From positions 1 through 64,000 of the forward strand of contig WSYG01000005.1 in the NCBI GenBank assembly GCA_009773735.1: DNA of 64,000 bases. Direction: 5' to 3'. Position numbers and translations under genes: made by a program. This DNA comes from Erysipelotrichaceae bacterium. GTDB lineage: Bacteria > Bacillota_I > Bacilli_A > Erysipelotrichales > Erysipelotrichaceae. The notes under the pieces are model-generated. The model saw only the letters and a list, made by a program, of their open reading frames with translations. It was not told the origin of the DNA and made no database searches. This document shows, in pieces, positions 19,130 through 29,211 of the stretch; position 1 is the first letter of the stretch; each line of letters opens with the position of its first letter.

Positions 19130-19542
19130 TTTAAAACTCCAATCTGCATCTGTGCTTTACAGACGATGGTACCATGTTGATTCTTTATATTGGCTTTTAA
19201 TTCTATAAACGAAAAGGTTTCATTTTTTTCGACGATTTCTCCAATAATGGTTAATTCATCACCTTCATAAACCGGTTTCACAAATTTGATATTGACCGTA
19301 TGAATCAACGCATATAAGCCAGGTAAATAAACACCAGCCAGTGTAGAAAAATAAGACGCTGTCAACATCCCATAAGCAACTCTTGATGGATATCCTTGCG
19401 CTTGGGCAAATTCATCATCGTTATGTAAAGGATTTGTATCATGACTATGTGCTAAAAAAGAGGCAAAATCAGTTTTAGATACAATCGATGTAAATTGCGC
19501 TTTCTGTCCGACTTGCAGCTCAGATAATGTAAAATTGTTCAT
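19126..19542 (-). CDS. MaoC-like (R)-specific hydratase
   Basis: FASFLAHSHDTNPLHNDDEFAQAQGYPSRVAYGML. Confidence 0.9.
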   Translation of the reverse strand: MNNFTLSELQVGQKAQFTSIVSKTDFASFLAHSHDTNPLHNDDEFAQAQGYPSRVAYGMLTASYFSTLAGVYLPGLYALIHTVNIKFVKPVYEGDELTIIGEIVEKNETFSFIELKANIKNQHGTIVCKAQMQIGVLK

Positions 19543-19603
19543 ACTCCCATTTTAACACAACACTAAAATAAAAAAGTGAACCTTTCGATTCACTTTCTGA
19601 TTC

Positions 19604-19936
19604 TTACCACTTACCTTTAGCGATATGACTAGCAATTTCAGCTTTAGCCAATTGTTCTAAAAGACGACTGTTGGCTTTGGCTCTAACAAAGATTTTGACA
19701 CAAGATGGGTCCAGATTATCACTGATTCCTGCATCGGCGAGTTTGTTGAGTTTTTCACAGAAATTAATCAATTGAGCATACAAATCATTGGTAAAATCAC
19801 TACGGACATGTTTTTCAGTCGTTTCAGGATCAAGTTCATGGAACTTCTCTCTTGGAGCGCCACATTTAGGACATGTGTCTTCGAGTTGTCCTTCTTCTAA
19901 GATTAATCCACACATTTCACAGCGATAGAATTTCAT
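19604..19936 (-). CDS. Rubredoxin-like zinc-ribbon domain protein
   Basis: YRCEMCGLILEE...CPKCGAPREKF. Confidence 0.75.
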   Translation of the reverse strand: MKFYRCEMCGLILEEGQLEDTCPKCGAPREKFHELDPETTEKHVRSDFTNDLYAQLINFCEKLNKLADAGISDNLDPSCVKIFVRAKANSRLLEQLAKAEIASHIAKGKW

Positions 19937-20166
19937 TGTTTATTCTCCTTCAATAGGACAATTATACCACAATAAGGTTTTTGTAAAATTCAGTAAATTC
20001 TTAATTATCGATTCATGCTCAAAATATTATTGGTCATACTGTTAATATTTTTATGAAATATTCACAAATATAGAATTTTATTCCAGTTATTTAAGATATT
20101 TTTCATTTTCCTCTTTGCTTTTTTAATTTTTGATGTAAAATATCTCTATATTTAAAGGAGCACCCT

Positions 20167-22242
20167 ATGAGTCAACACCCATTCAAAGATTTCGCCATTC
20201 ATCTATTCAGCGATTCAGTCATCAAAGAACGCTGTCCAGAGGCCATTTACCTCAATTGGAAAACCGCCATCGCTAAAGAGAGTCCTCTGGATCGATCCAC
20301 TGCTGATAGCATTGCCCAAGCCATGAAAGATTGGGCCATCAACTTAGGTGCGACCCATTATTCCCATTGGTTTCAACCGTTAACTGGAAACACTGCAGAA
20401 AAACACGATAGCTTCTTAGATTCAGATTCTAAAGGAAGAGCCATTACGGTCTTTTCTGGAAAAGCACTCATCAAAGGTGAAACCGATGGTTCAAGTTTCC
20501 CATCTGGTGGTTTACGCGCCACTTTTGAAGCTCGTGGATATACCTATTGGGATATTACTTCACCAGCGTTTATCCGTGATCAAGTTTTGTGTATCCCAAG
20601 TATCTTTGTTTCTTATAATGGTGAACCACTCGATCAAAAAGCTCCTTTATTAAAAGCATTAGATGCCCTCAGCAAAGAAGCGACCCGTATTACTCAATAC
20701 TTAGGTGACAAGAGTGTCAAACATGTCAAAATGATGGTTGGTGCTGAACAAGAGTATTTCTTGGTCGATAAAGCGATGTTTGAACAACGTAAAGACTTAC
20801 TGTTGGCCGGAAGAACCTTGGTTGGAGCATCTGCTCCTAAAGGTCAAGAACTTGAAGACCATTACTTTGGTTCCATTTCACACCGGGTAAAAGGCTTTAT
20901 GGATGAAGTCAATCATGAGCTGTGGAAAGTTGGGGTTTATGCGAAAGTTGAACACAATGAAGTTGCCCCTGCTCAATTTGAGTTATGCCCCGTCTTTAAA
21001 GAAGCCAATATCGCCGTTGATCAAAACCAAATCATGATGGACATCTTAAAAAAGACAGCTAAGAAACATGCGATGGAATGCTTACTTCATGAGAAACCTT
21101 TTAAAGGCATCAATGGTTCAGGCAAACACAACAACTGGTCCTTGATTACCGATGATGGGCAAAACTTACTGGAACCTGGAGACAAACCGCATGAGAATGT
21201 ACGTTTTCTCTTGGTCGTCGCTATGATCTTAAAAGCCATCGATACTTATCCTGAATTATTGCGTTTATCCGCATCAGGTCCAGGAAATGATCACAGACTG
21301 GGTGCTAATGAAGCTCCTCCAGCCATCATTTCCGTATTCTTAGGTGATCTGATCGAAGATATCTTTATGAGAATGATTGAAAATACTCCACATAAAGCAG
21401 CTCAAGAGACTGTTAAATTTGGTTTCATCAAAAACTTAGCATATTTACCAAAAGACTATACCGATCGTAACCGCACTTCCCCATTTGCGTTTACCGGAAA
21501 TAAATTTGAATTCAGAATGATTGGTTCATCTTTATCGATCGCTACGCCGATCACTGTGATCGCTACGATCGTTTCTGAGTCGATGAAAGAAGTCGCTGAT
21601 CGTTTAGAACCCTTCAAGTATCTTCAAGATGCTCGTGAAGAAGCCCTTAAGATCGTTTCTGAGATCGTTAAGAAACATAAACGGGTCTTGTTTAATGGGG
21701 ATGGTTACTCTGATTCATGGGTCAAAGAAGCTTCTAAACGAGGCTTACCTAATATTCCTTCCTTCGTAGAATCAATTTCAAGTTTGACGGATGAGAAAGC
21801 ATTGCGACTGTTTGAAAAAACAGGCACCTATACTCGCCATGAAGTCGCAGCCCGTAGTGAGATTCTCTATGAACTCTACATCAAAACCATTCAAGTTGAA
21901 ACGAAGACCTTCATCGATATGGTCTCGCGACAGATCTTGGTTGCTGGTGAAAACGAAATCATCCGCCTATTACCACTCAAAGATCTAGCACACACAAAAG
22001 CCAAGATCGACCGCTTAAGTACTTTGACTTTCGACCTCAATGCTGGACTACATGGCTTAAAAGATCAGCTGACTCTAAGTTTCGGTCATCATGATCATAA
22101 GTCACAAGGATTATCACTTAGACATGATTTGGTCCCATTACTTGAGAAGACAAGAGCTTTGGCTGATGAACTGGAAAGCTTGATACCCATCGAAGCTTAT
22201 CCGATTCCATGTTATACCGATTTATTATTCCAACTTGACTGA
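20167..22242 (+). CDS. glnN: Glutamine synthetase type III
   Basis: 691 aa; SSFPSGGLRATFEARGYTYWD, GAEQEYFLVD, NGSGKHNNWS, RLGANEAPPAIIS. Confidence 0.95.
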   Translation: MSQHPFKDFAIHLFSDSVIKERCPEAIYLNWKTAIAKESPLDRSTADSIAQAMKDWAINLGATHYSHWFQPLTGNTAEKHDSFLDSDSKGRAITVFSGKALIKGETDGSSFPSGGLRATFEARGYTYWDITSPAFIRDQVLCIPSIFVSYNGEPLDQKAPLLKALDALSKEATRITQYLGDKSVKHVKMMVGAEQEYFLVDKAMFEQRKDLLLAGRTLVGASAPKGQELEDHYFGSISHRVKGFMDEVNHELWKVGVYAKVEHNEVAPAQFELCPVFKEANIAVDQNQIMMDILKKTAKKHAMECLLHEKPFKGINGSGKHNNWSLITDDGQNLLEPGDKPHENVRFLLVVAMILKAIDTYPELLRLSASGPGNDHRLGANEAPPAIISVFLGDLIEDIFMRMIENTPHKAAQETVKFGFIKNLAYLPKDYTDRNRTSPFAFTGNKFEFRMIGSSLSIATPITVIATIVSESMKEVADRLEPFKYLQDAREEALKIVSEIVKKHKRVLFNGDGYSDSWVKEASKRGLPNIPSFVESISSLTDEKALRLFEKTGTYTRHEVAARSEILYELYIKTIQVETKTFIDMVSRQILVAGENEIIRLLPLKDLAHTKAKIDRLSTLTFDLNAGLHGLKDQLTLSFGHHDHKSQGLSLRHDLVPLLEKTRALADELESLIPIEAYPIPCYTDLLFQLD

Positions 22243-22264
22243 AGAAAAAGGTGATTGAAATCAA

Positions 22265-24139
22265 TCACCTTTTGTTTGGTTCTAGGGCTCTTATCGCATC
22301 CAACAATTCTTGGATTTCCGTACTTTCAAGATAAGGCAATTGGCTTTCTCGATAATCAAAGCCAAAGGATCCACGACTTACTGTTACGATGGGTGGAAAC
22401 TGAATCCGTTTGAAGATGCCTTTTTGCCAAGCTTTCATAAACCATACAAAGTCTTCTACGAAGGCTCTAGGATGATCAAGTCCATAGGCAACCATCGTTT
22501 CATAGATCGGTTGTTTCTTCCATGAGCCATCTTTATAGGCTTTTAACCATACGATAGGATGATGAGATGGATACTCCATCAAATATTGAACCAACCAATC
22601 ATGATAACCCCATTTCATGGGATCGATCTGATTGGGTTTAAGTTCAGCTGACGGAATCAAACCAAAGACATATTTGCCTTTTTTAAGTTCACCAATCAAA
22701 GAAGGATCGATTAGTTCATCGTTGTATATTTTATTGATGCTTGTACATAACTCAAAGATCTGGACCTTGGTTAGATCGCCTAATGTACTCAAAGCTCCGA
22801 TCGTATCTCCGTATAAGGTCGCATAGCCCATCGCCAACTCAATTTTATTTCCGTTATTAATGACTACACCGCCTTTATAGGCAGCGAAACTACTGAGCAG
22901 ATGACCTCTTAATCGAGCTTGGATGTTTTCATAAGGTAAGCCTTCTTCTAATGGTTCTAGTTGATAAGTAGCTAAGGTTTCATTGGTGGCCTTGGTTAAT
23001 GATTCGATACTGCCTTCATGATATTCGATGCCTAGTTTTATGGCCAATTCTTTAGCGATATCAATGGTCTTGTCTGAGTTGAAACGACTGGCCATGTTAT
23101 AACCGATAACGCGTTTGTTGCCTAAAGCTTTAACCAAGAGCACCGCATTTAAAGAACTGTCGATACCGCCAGACATGCCTATGATCCAAGGCATTTTACC
23201 GCCTAAGATTTGTTTATCAAACTCTTTGATGGCGACAATGAGTCCTTTCAGAAGTTTGTTCTCTGGTTTCTTGGATTGAACTTTATCGGTTAACTTAAAA
23301 ACCAAAAGTTCTTGTTCAAAGACATCATTGGCTTCGACTTGGATTTCTCCTTGTTCATCATATAAAGTACTGTCCCCATCAAACAATAAGACATTCTTAC
23401 CTGTATTCTGCATTCCACAGGCATTCACATACAATATTTTGACCATTTTGTCATCGAGGTTGACTTGATGCTCACGAACACGTTTGATGCGTGATTGTTC
23501 CTTATTTAAAGTCCATGGTGATGAAGAAATGTTGATGATGAGATCTACCCCATGTTTAGCATAAATCGCTGTAGGATCGACAGGATAGTCTTTACTCCAC
23601 AGATCTTCACATACTTCTAGTCCAATCTTTAGAGATTTATTTTCACGTTTAAAGATAAACGGAGAAATAAGTTTTTCTTTAGGCAAGTTCATTTCTATAC
23701 TTAAGTCACAGCCACTTTTAAAGTAACGTGAATCATCAAAGAAACGATAATCGGGTAAGCAATGTTTAAGATAGATTCCCGGCATGAGTTGATTTTCATG
23801 CTCGACCCATTGTTGATCATAAGCAAAGTAAGCCGCATTGAAACGATTGGCACGTCCATCACGGTTGCCTTTGGCTCCTTCGATCTGATGGATATTGCCC
23901 CATATGATCCCAATGTCGTTAGACCAAGATTTGATGATGTCATTGGCACCACAAAGCAATGTGATCATTTCCTTTTGTAGATAACGATCCGCAATCAAAT
24001 AACCACCCACACACATTTCAGGAAATACGATAAGATCTGTTCCTTGTTGTTTGGCCTGATCGATCATCATTTTCATCTGAACGAGATTATTATCGATGTC
24101 ACTGGCTTTGACGTTAAGTTGAGCGATGGCGATCCTCAT
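22265..24139 (-). CDS. nadE: NAD+ synthase, glutamine-hydrolysing
   Basis: Nitrilase-like N-terminus (VFPEMCVGGY, GLEVCEDLW) plus GMSGGIDSSLNA synthetase domain. Confidence 0.95.
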   Translation of the reverse strand: MRIAIAQLNVKASDIDNNLVQMKMMIDQAKQQGTDLIVFPEMCVGGYLIADRYLQKEMITLLCGANDIIKSWSNDIGIIWGNIHQIEGAKGNRDGRANRFNAAYFAYDQQWVEHENQLMPGIYLKHCLPDYRFFDDSRYFKSGCDLSIEMNLPKEKLISPFIFKRENKSLKIGLEVCEDLWSKDYPVDPTAIYAKHGVDLIINISSSPWTLNKEQSRIKRVREHQVNLDDKMVKILYVNACGMQNTGKNVLLFDGDSTLYDEQGEIQVEANDVFEQELLVFKLTDKVQSKKPENKLLKGLIVAIKEFDKQILGGKMPWIIGMSGGIDSSLNAVLLVKALGNKRVIGYNMASRFNSDKTIDIAKELAIKLGIEYHEGSIESLTKATNETLATYQLEPLEEGLPYENIQARLRGHLLSSFAAYKGGVVINNGNKIELAMGYATLYGDTIGALSTLGDLTKVQIFELCTSINKIYNDELIDPSLIGELKKGKYVFGLIPSAELKPNQIDPMKWGYHDWLVQYLMEYPSHHPIVWLKAYKDGSWKKQPIYETMVAYGLDHPRAFVEDFVWFMKAWQKGIFKRIQFPPIVTVSRGSFGFDYRESQLPYLESTEIQELLDAIRALEPNKR

Positions 24140-24933
24140 GGTTTTAAACTCCCCAGACACCAGTGATCAAAGGTTTTATACCCTAAATCAAGGTAAATCT
24201 TACCTGCTTTTGGATTATCATAAAATAAACATGGTTTTTGTCCTTTTGATAGGCAATATTTCGTAATGGCACTCACAACAGTACGACCATACCCTTTTTG
24301 ACGATAGTCAGGTAATGTAAATACAGCACCAATCATTGCGCCTGAATTGGTCTCTACACTGGTAGACGCATGGGCAACAACTTGATTGTCTTCTTTGATG
24401 ATGAAGCCATGGATCTTTTGTGATGCATAACGTTCACGCATACTTTGGATTCGTTCATCTTTGGTTTGATGAGCCAATGAACTTCTGAATTCTTCGATCT
24501 GACTGATCGATTCGACAACATCTGCACAATCATAGACTGTCACTTCTTGAACATTCAATGGTTCATCTCGGTTTGTGAGTTGATCACACTCACAGAAATA
24601 AAGGGTTCTAAAAGTATATCTTTCTTTTAAATATTGAGGCATCATGTCTATGTCTTTTTGACATGCTGAAATCATTTTGATGCGTTGATCTAGAATGGCT
24701 TCAAAACCTGCATGATCTAAACATGCTTCTTTCATATAGAACACAAAATTCGCATGGTATCTTAAAAAAAGACCTTGTATCTTTCCTTCAACATCATCGA
24801 CCCATGTGTCTTGATAAGACGTGTGTAAACCATTTTGGGCAATATCTCCGTCAATAAACAACAAACGGCTACTGTCTGATGCACAAAGGTCTTGGATGGC
24901 TTTTAAATCATGTGTTTGAGCTTTTCTGATCAT
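24136..24933 (-). CDS. GNAT-family N-acetyltransferase
   Basis: GAMIGAVFTLPDYRQKGYGRTVVSAI acetyl-CoA motif in the C-terminal half. Confidence 0.8.
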   Translation of the reverse strand: MIRKAQTHDLKAIQDLCASDSSRLLFIDGDIAQNGLHTSYQDTWVDDVEGKIQGLFLRYHANFVFYMKEACLDHAGFEAILDQRIKMISACQKDIDMMPQYLKERYTFRTLYFCECDQLTNRDEPLNVQEVTVYDCADVVESISQIEEFRSSLAHQTKDERIQSMRERYASQKIHGFIIKEDNQVVAHASTSVETNSGAMIGAVFTLPDYRQKGYGRTVVSAITKYCLSKGQKPCLFYDNPKAGKIYLDLGYKTFDHWCLGSLKP

Positions 24934-24992
24934 AACTTCATTATAGGGTTGAGTGGTGTTCTTGTCTAATAAAAAAGATGCCTTAGCATCTT

Positions 24993-25370
24993 TTAGTCTA
25001 CGATGATTCTTACTTTCTCGCCATCTTTACCATCAATGGTGATCAATTCACCATTGAGGTCATCATCGATCTGCGATAAGATCTGACCTAAATCAATTCC
25101 GTTGAGGTCAATTGACTTGCCTCCGACATTCAGTTTATTGTTGATGTCGAGGCCTAATTTAACCAAACTCATTGGGAGATTGACTCTGACACGTTCACCG
25201 TCTTCAGAATCGACCAGGATCCGTATCATACGTTCATTGATGGATTTCTTTGGTAGATTTGGTTTTTGTGGTGTGCCATTAGGTTCAAGTGCATTGAGTA
25301 ATTGGATGCCTTGTTCAACCGTGATGGTTCCGTCTTTAACCATTTCTAATATTTTTTCTTTGCTGTTCAT
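24993..25370 (-). CDS. YvlB/LiaX-like SHOCT-type domain protein
   Basis: KEKILEMVKDGTITVEQGIQLLNAL and RVRVNLPMSLVKLGL. Confidence 0.6.
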   Translation of the reverse strand: MNSKEKILEMVKDGTITVEQGIQLLNALEPNGTPQKPNLPKKSINERMIRILVDSEDGERVRVNLPMSLVKLGLDINNKLNVGGKSIDLNGIDLGQILSQIDDDLNGELITIDGKDGEKVRIIVD

Positions 25371-25486
25371 AATCCCCTCCGTTGGTAGATGTCCGATTCG
25401 AGTACTGCTTTTAATAACATTTCTTCTTCTGCACTGGTGATATAGCCTTTATGGGCCATAATCATGATTTCTTCTTCGTAGTTCAT
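25367..25486 (-). CDS. 39-aa microprotein, translationally coupled, missing from the ORF track
   Basis: MNYEEEIMIMAHKGYITSAEEEMLLKAVLESDIYQRRGL; ATGA overlaps at both ends and an SD upstream. Confidence 0.55.
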   Translation of the reverse strand: MNYEEEIMIMAHKGYITSAEEEMLLKAVLESDIYQRRGL

Positions 25487-25854
25487 GTGCCCCTCCTTAG
25501 ATATTGGGCTGCTTCTTCAACCGATATTTCTTTGTTCTTTAATTTTTCTAGGATGTCTTCTTCATCGATTTCAGGTAAAGCTTGAGTGGTTTCTAGACCG
25601 AGCTTGATGATGATGCCATCCAGATTCTTCTTGACGGTGGGATAGGAGATCCCTAAGGATTTTTCCATCTCACGGATGTTGCCTGAGACTTTGATGAAGG
25701 TTTCAATAAAGTTGAGATCATCTTTGTTTAAGGCGCTGAACTTCGAGAGGGCGAAGTCGCCGCTGATTTCAGTGTGGCATACGCTGCAGCTGAGTTTGGT
25801 GACGGTCAGGTCGTTACTGCATACTGGGCATGTGCCGATTACTTCATGTTTCAT
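25483..25854 (-). CDS. DUF2089-family putative regulator
   Basis: CPVCSNDLTVTKLSCSVCHTEI zinc ribbon plus HTH-like MEKSLGISYPTVKKNLDGII. Confidence 0.85.
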   Translation of the reverse strand: MKHEVIGTCPVCSNDLTVTKLSCSVCHTEISGDFALSKFSALNKDDLNFIETFIKVSGNIREMEKSLGISYPTVKKNLDGIIIKLGLETTQALPEIDEEDILEKLKNKEISVEEAAQYLRRGT

Positions 25855-25865
25855 GTTTGTTTCTC

Positions 25866-26144
25866 CTAGAGTATGTCGATGAGGACATTTGCATCTTTGC
25901 TTTGGACTTCCACTAAGGTGAAGGGTTCCATTGGTTTCAATTCTTTGATGACGACTTTGATGAGTCTTATGATCTCTTTTTTGTTTGTCTTAATCAGTTC
26001 ACGGGTTTGTGGATCCACTGTATCGCTAAACTTTGTTGTCCATAAGCCGATTCGTACAAACCAGACCATATGTGAGAGTCTCATCTTGGGCAGATTGATA
26101 TGTCTATCTTCTGTTTGAATGCGTATTTTAATCTTTTTTGCCAT
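25866..26144 (-). CDS. YvlB-like domain protein
   Basis: Start MAKKIKIRIQ with upstream SD; C-terminal PFTLVEVQSKDANVLIDIL resembles the YvlB-like terminal strand motif. Confidence 0.5.
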   Translation of the reverse strand: MAKKIKIRIQTEDRHINLPKMRLSHMVWFVRIGLWTTKFSDTVDPQTRELIKTNKKEIIRLIKVVIKELKPMEPFTLVEVQSKDANVLIDIL

Positions 26145-26165
26145 AGGGTTCTCCCTTATGACCAC

Positions 26166-26194
26166 ATAATAAAACAAAGTATTGAACTTGTCAA
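26166..26194 (-). promoter_or_regulatory. Sigma-A-type promoter of the DUF2089 operon
   Basis: TTGACA-N17-TATTAT on the minus strand; -35 overlaps a 9-bp inverted repeat. Confidence 0.75.
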
Positions 26195-26244
26195 TACTTT
26201 TATTGATTATTTTAATAATTATTTCAACTATTTCAATTATTGCT

Positions 26245-26682
26245 TTAATTATACCTTGTTTTCTTCTTAATTTGATTTTGGAGTTCAACCATTTGATCAT
26301 CAGTTAGATCAGAATGATAGTCTTCAAAGCGTTCATCTGAGAAGAAATCCATAAAAATAGCTGTAGAAGTTAGATTGGGTTCCGTTGATATCACAAATAC
26401 TGTCCCATCAACGGGTTTAAAGACATGATTTTGAATGATCAAAGAATCTTCATAGAGTCTGACTCCTTCCATCGGTAAGGTATCTTGAGTATCATAAACC
26501 TTGATGTCTTTTTTGTAGGATAAAAAGTCGATGGGTTTAAGATCGCGAATGTTTTTGTTATGAGTGGAGACAAGAATCATATCGACAGGTGTGCTTTTGA
26601 TGAATTGCAATAAGCGAGAACGTACTTGAGCACAGCGATAGATGTCTCTTAGGAGTCGGTCGTGAAAGTAAAGGAACTTCAT
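26245..26682 (-). CDS. Hypothetical protein downstream of ftsZ
   Basis: Start MKFLYFHDRLLRDIYR inferred from a promoter (TTGAGT-N17-TATGAT) ending 6 nt upstream of it. Confidence 0.6.
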   Translation of the reverse strand: MKFLYFHDRLLRDIYRCAQVRSRLLQFIKSTPVDMILVSTHNKNIRDLKPIDFLSYKKDIKVYDTQDTLPMEGVRLYEDSLIIQNHVFKPVDGTVFVISTEPNLTSTAIFMDFFSDERFEDYHSDLTDDQMVELQNQIKKKTRYN

Positions 26683-26734
26683 GCGAGTATCATACCAAGG
26701 TCTATAGCTAAACTCAAAACAAATACCCAAAAAA

Positions 26735-26752
26735 AAGAGGCTTTAGCCTCTT
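26735..26752 (-). terminator. ftsZ terminator overlapping the ftsZ 3' end
   Basis: AAGAGGC-TAAA-GCCTCTT then T-run on the minus strand; the ftsZ stop codon is in the loop. Confidence 0.85.
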
Positions 26753-27825
26753 GATTTAAAGAATCCTGGAATACTGCTGTCGTCTGCATCATCTTCTTTA
26801 GGTACAAATTTATCGATGGTTGAAGGATCATTGACCAATTTGGTGGCTTCAACGGTAGGACGCGTCGTGATGTTTTCTTTCGGAAGATCAAAACCAGTTG
26901 CGATGACGGTGACGATGATGTTGTCACCCAAGGATTCATTGATCGCAACACCGAAGATGATATCGACTTCTCCGCCAGCTGCTTCACGAATGAAACGGAC
27001 GGCATCATCCGCATCCATAAGGTTGATGTTTTGACCACCGGTCACATTGACGATGGCTTTCTTAGCACCGCGAATATGGGCTTCGAGTAAAGGTGAAGTA
27101 ATGGCTTTGGCTGCTGCTTCATGAGCCTTGTTTTCGCCTTGGCTCATTCCAATTCCAATCAATGCTGTGCCTTGTGCTTCCATGACGGTGCGCACATCCG
27201 CAAAATCAAGATTGATGACAGCAGGAACAGCGATTAAATCAGTAATGGTTTGAACACCTTGTCTTAAGACATTATCAGCTTCTCTAAACGCTTCCATAAA
27301 AGGAATGCGTCCGATGGCTTCTAAGAGTTGATTGTTGGAGACAATGATCAATGAATCTGTATATTGGCTAAGGTTTTCAAGGCCAGCTAAGGCTTGATCC
27401 ATTCGCTTCTTGCCTTCAAAACTAAAGGGCTTAGTAACGATCCCAATCGTTAGGATACCCATCTCATGGGCTAGTTTCGCAAATAAAGGAGCAGCACCTG
27501 TTCCAGTACCCCCGCCTAAACCAGCGGTTAAAAATACCATATCTGCTCCTTTTAGAGCAGCTTTGATGTCTTCTTCGCTTTCAAGGGCAGCTTTTAATCC
27601 AATTTCAGGATTGGCACCAGCACCTAAACCTTTGGTGGTTGATCGACCTAATATAATTTTGTTTTTACATGGGGATATGTTGAGCACCTGTAAATCAGTG
27701 TTGGCCACAAAGAACTCGACCCCTTTTAATTCATCCTCAACCATGCGGTTGATGGCATTACAGCCGGCTCCACCGATTCCGAATACTTTGATCTTTGCGA
27801 CTTGGTTATACTGCAATTCACTCAT
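26743..27825 (-). CDS. ftsZ: Cell division protein FtsZ
   Basis: GIGGAGCNAINRM, GGGTGTGAAP tubulin signature. Confidence 0.96.
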   Translation of the reverse strand: MSELQYNQVAKIKVFGIGGAGCNAINRMVEDELKGVEFFVANTDLQVLNISPCKNKIILGRSTTKGLGAGANPEIGLKAALESEEDIKAALKGADMVFLTAGLGGGTGTGAAPLFAKLAHEMGILTIGIVTKPFSFEGKKRMDQALAGLENLSQYTDSLIIVSNNQLLEAIGRIPFMEAFREADNVLRQGVQTITDLIAVPAVINLDFADVRTVMEAQGTALIGIGMSQGENKAHEAAAKAITSPLLEAHIRGAKKAIVNVTGGQNINLMDADDAVRFIREAAGGEVDIIFGVAINESLGDNIIVTVIATGFDLPKENITTRPTVEATKLVNDPSTIDKFVPKEDDADDSSIPGFFKSRG

Positions 27826-27833
27826 GATGCCTC

Positions 27834-29078
27834 CTAGTTTTTGCCCTTTTCGAACATTGTTTTAAACTTGTTACCTAAAGTATCTTCGGGATTACTCTTT
27901 CCCATACTTGCTTTTATTTTAACACTAAACTGGTCCATCTCAATAGCACTTTGGTAGTTACGGTAAACACTTTGATCTTTTAAGACATAAAAGAGTCCTG
28001 CACAGACACTTAGGGCTGAATTTCTGATGCCTAAGGTCTCTGAGATATAGACCGTTGTGGGACAGCCTAGTTGACGCGCAACAGCTTCTGATAGGCCATT
28101 GATGTCTGCTGATTCGCCACTCAATACGATTTCTACATGAGTATCCATTAGAATTGGACTGATGGCTTTATGAATGCTTTGTAGCCAGACATCCAGTTGA
28201 GGTTCAATCAAACCAGCCACATCATTTTCAGTCAACGTATGATTCTTTTCATCAGCAGTCCATAAATAAATGGGTGACTTCGGATATTTATGAAGACCAA
28301 TGCGAATATTATGATGAAGTAAACGATCGGCGACTTCAATGGGTAAATGATGTTTCTCACTGATGGCTTGGATCATTTGCGCTGTGCCTTCTTTGATGAC
28401 TTCAGTCGACATCAGCTTCCCTTTCGCAAATAAGCTTAAGGCTGTGCTTTGTCTTTCAATTTTCATGAGAACGATATAATGATCCAAAGATTTTTCGAAT
28501 AAACTGGCTTCTTTACCGATCGCAAAACCATCTAAACTGATTTCTGTGATCTCTAAGCCTGCTTTTTCTACGATCGATGCGTATTGATAGACCAATGATT
28601 TATCGGCACACATCAAATCAACATCAGCAATAAAAGAATCACAGGTCTCATCGATCGGCAATCGTCTTAATGAGATCCCATTGACGATGCATTTATTGAT
28701 GATGACATTGACGATTTCTAAGTGTTCTGGTAAAGGAGTCTTGATGGCTTTTCTAACCGCATTTTGAATGTCGATCGAAGTTACTCGATCTTTGACTTGC
28801 ATGTTTACTTTTTGATTGAAGCGATGCATAGAGGCACTAGGCAACGCTAAAATAACAGCCTTGATGGGAAAGCCTATGTTTTTAGAAGCATTATCTATCG
28901 CCTTCTTTAAGGCGTTTACGATGGCATTTTGATCGACTATATTTTGATTCAGGATTCCTCCTGAAACAACTCTTTCGACCTTCATGACGGTTAATCTTTG
29001 GTTGTGAAATTGTCCTACCACCAGGCGAATCTCATGATCAGTCAGTTCCAATGCTGCATAGATATTCTGATCGTTCAT
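27834..29078 (-). CDS. ftsA: Cell division protein FtsA
   Basis: Actin-like ATPase layout, LALPSASMHRFNQK, immediately upstream of ftsZ. Confidence 0.9.
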   Translation of the reverse strand: MNDQNIYAALELTDHEIRLVVGQFHNQRLTVMKVERVVSGGILNQNIVDQNAIVNALKKAIDNASKNIGFPIKAVILALPSASMHRFNQKVNMQVKDRVTSIDIQNAVRKAIKTPLPEHLEIVNVIINKCIVNGISLRRLPIDETCDSFIADVDLMCADKSLVYQYASIVEKAGLEITEISLDGFAIGKEASLFEKSLDHYIVLMKIERQSTALSLFAKGKLMSTEVIKEGTAQMIQAISEKHHLPIEVADRLLHHNIRIGLHKYPKSPIYLWTADEKNHTLTENDVAGLIEPQLDVWLQSIHKAISPILMDTHVEIVLSGESADINGLSEAVARQLGCPTTVYISETLGIRNSALSVCAGLFYVLKDQSVYRNYQSAIEMDQFSVKIKASMGKSNPEDTLGNKFKTMFEKGKN

Positions 29079-29211
29079 GGGTATCCCTCCGTCTTCTTTT
29101 TAAATTATAACACATCTGCTTTTGAGTAAATTATTTTAAGATAAAGGTCTTGCAAAGTCACTTTTTTCGTGGTAAACTTTACAAGCATTAATGAAAGGGG
29201 GTTTACGGAAC

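Noticed and set aside
26679-27038. 119-aa minus-strand ORF overlapping ftsZ in another frame
   Set aside because: Entirely explained by ftsZ; no domain or start signals.
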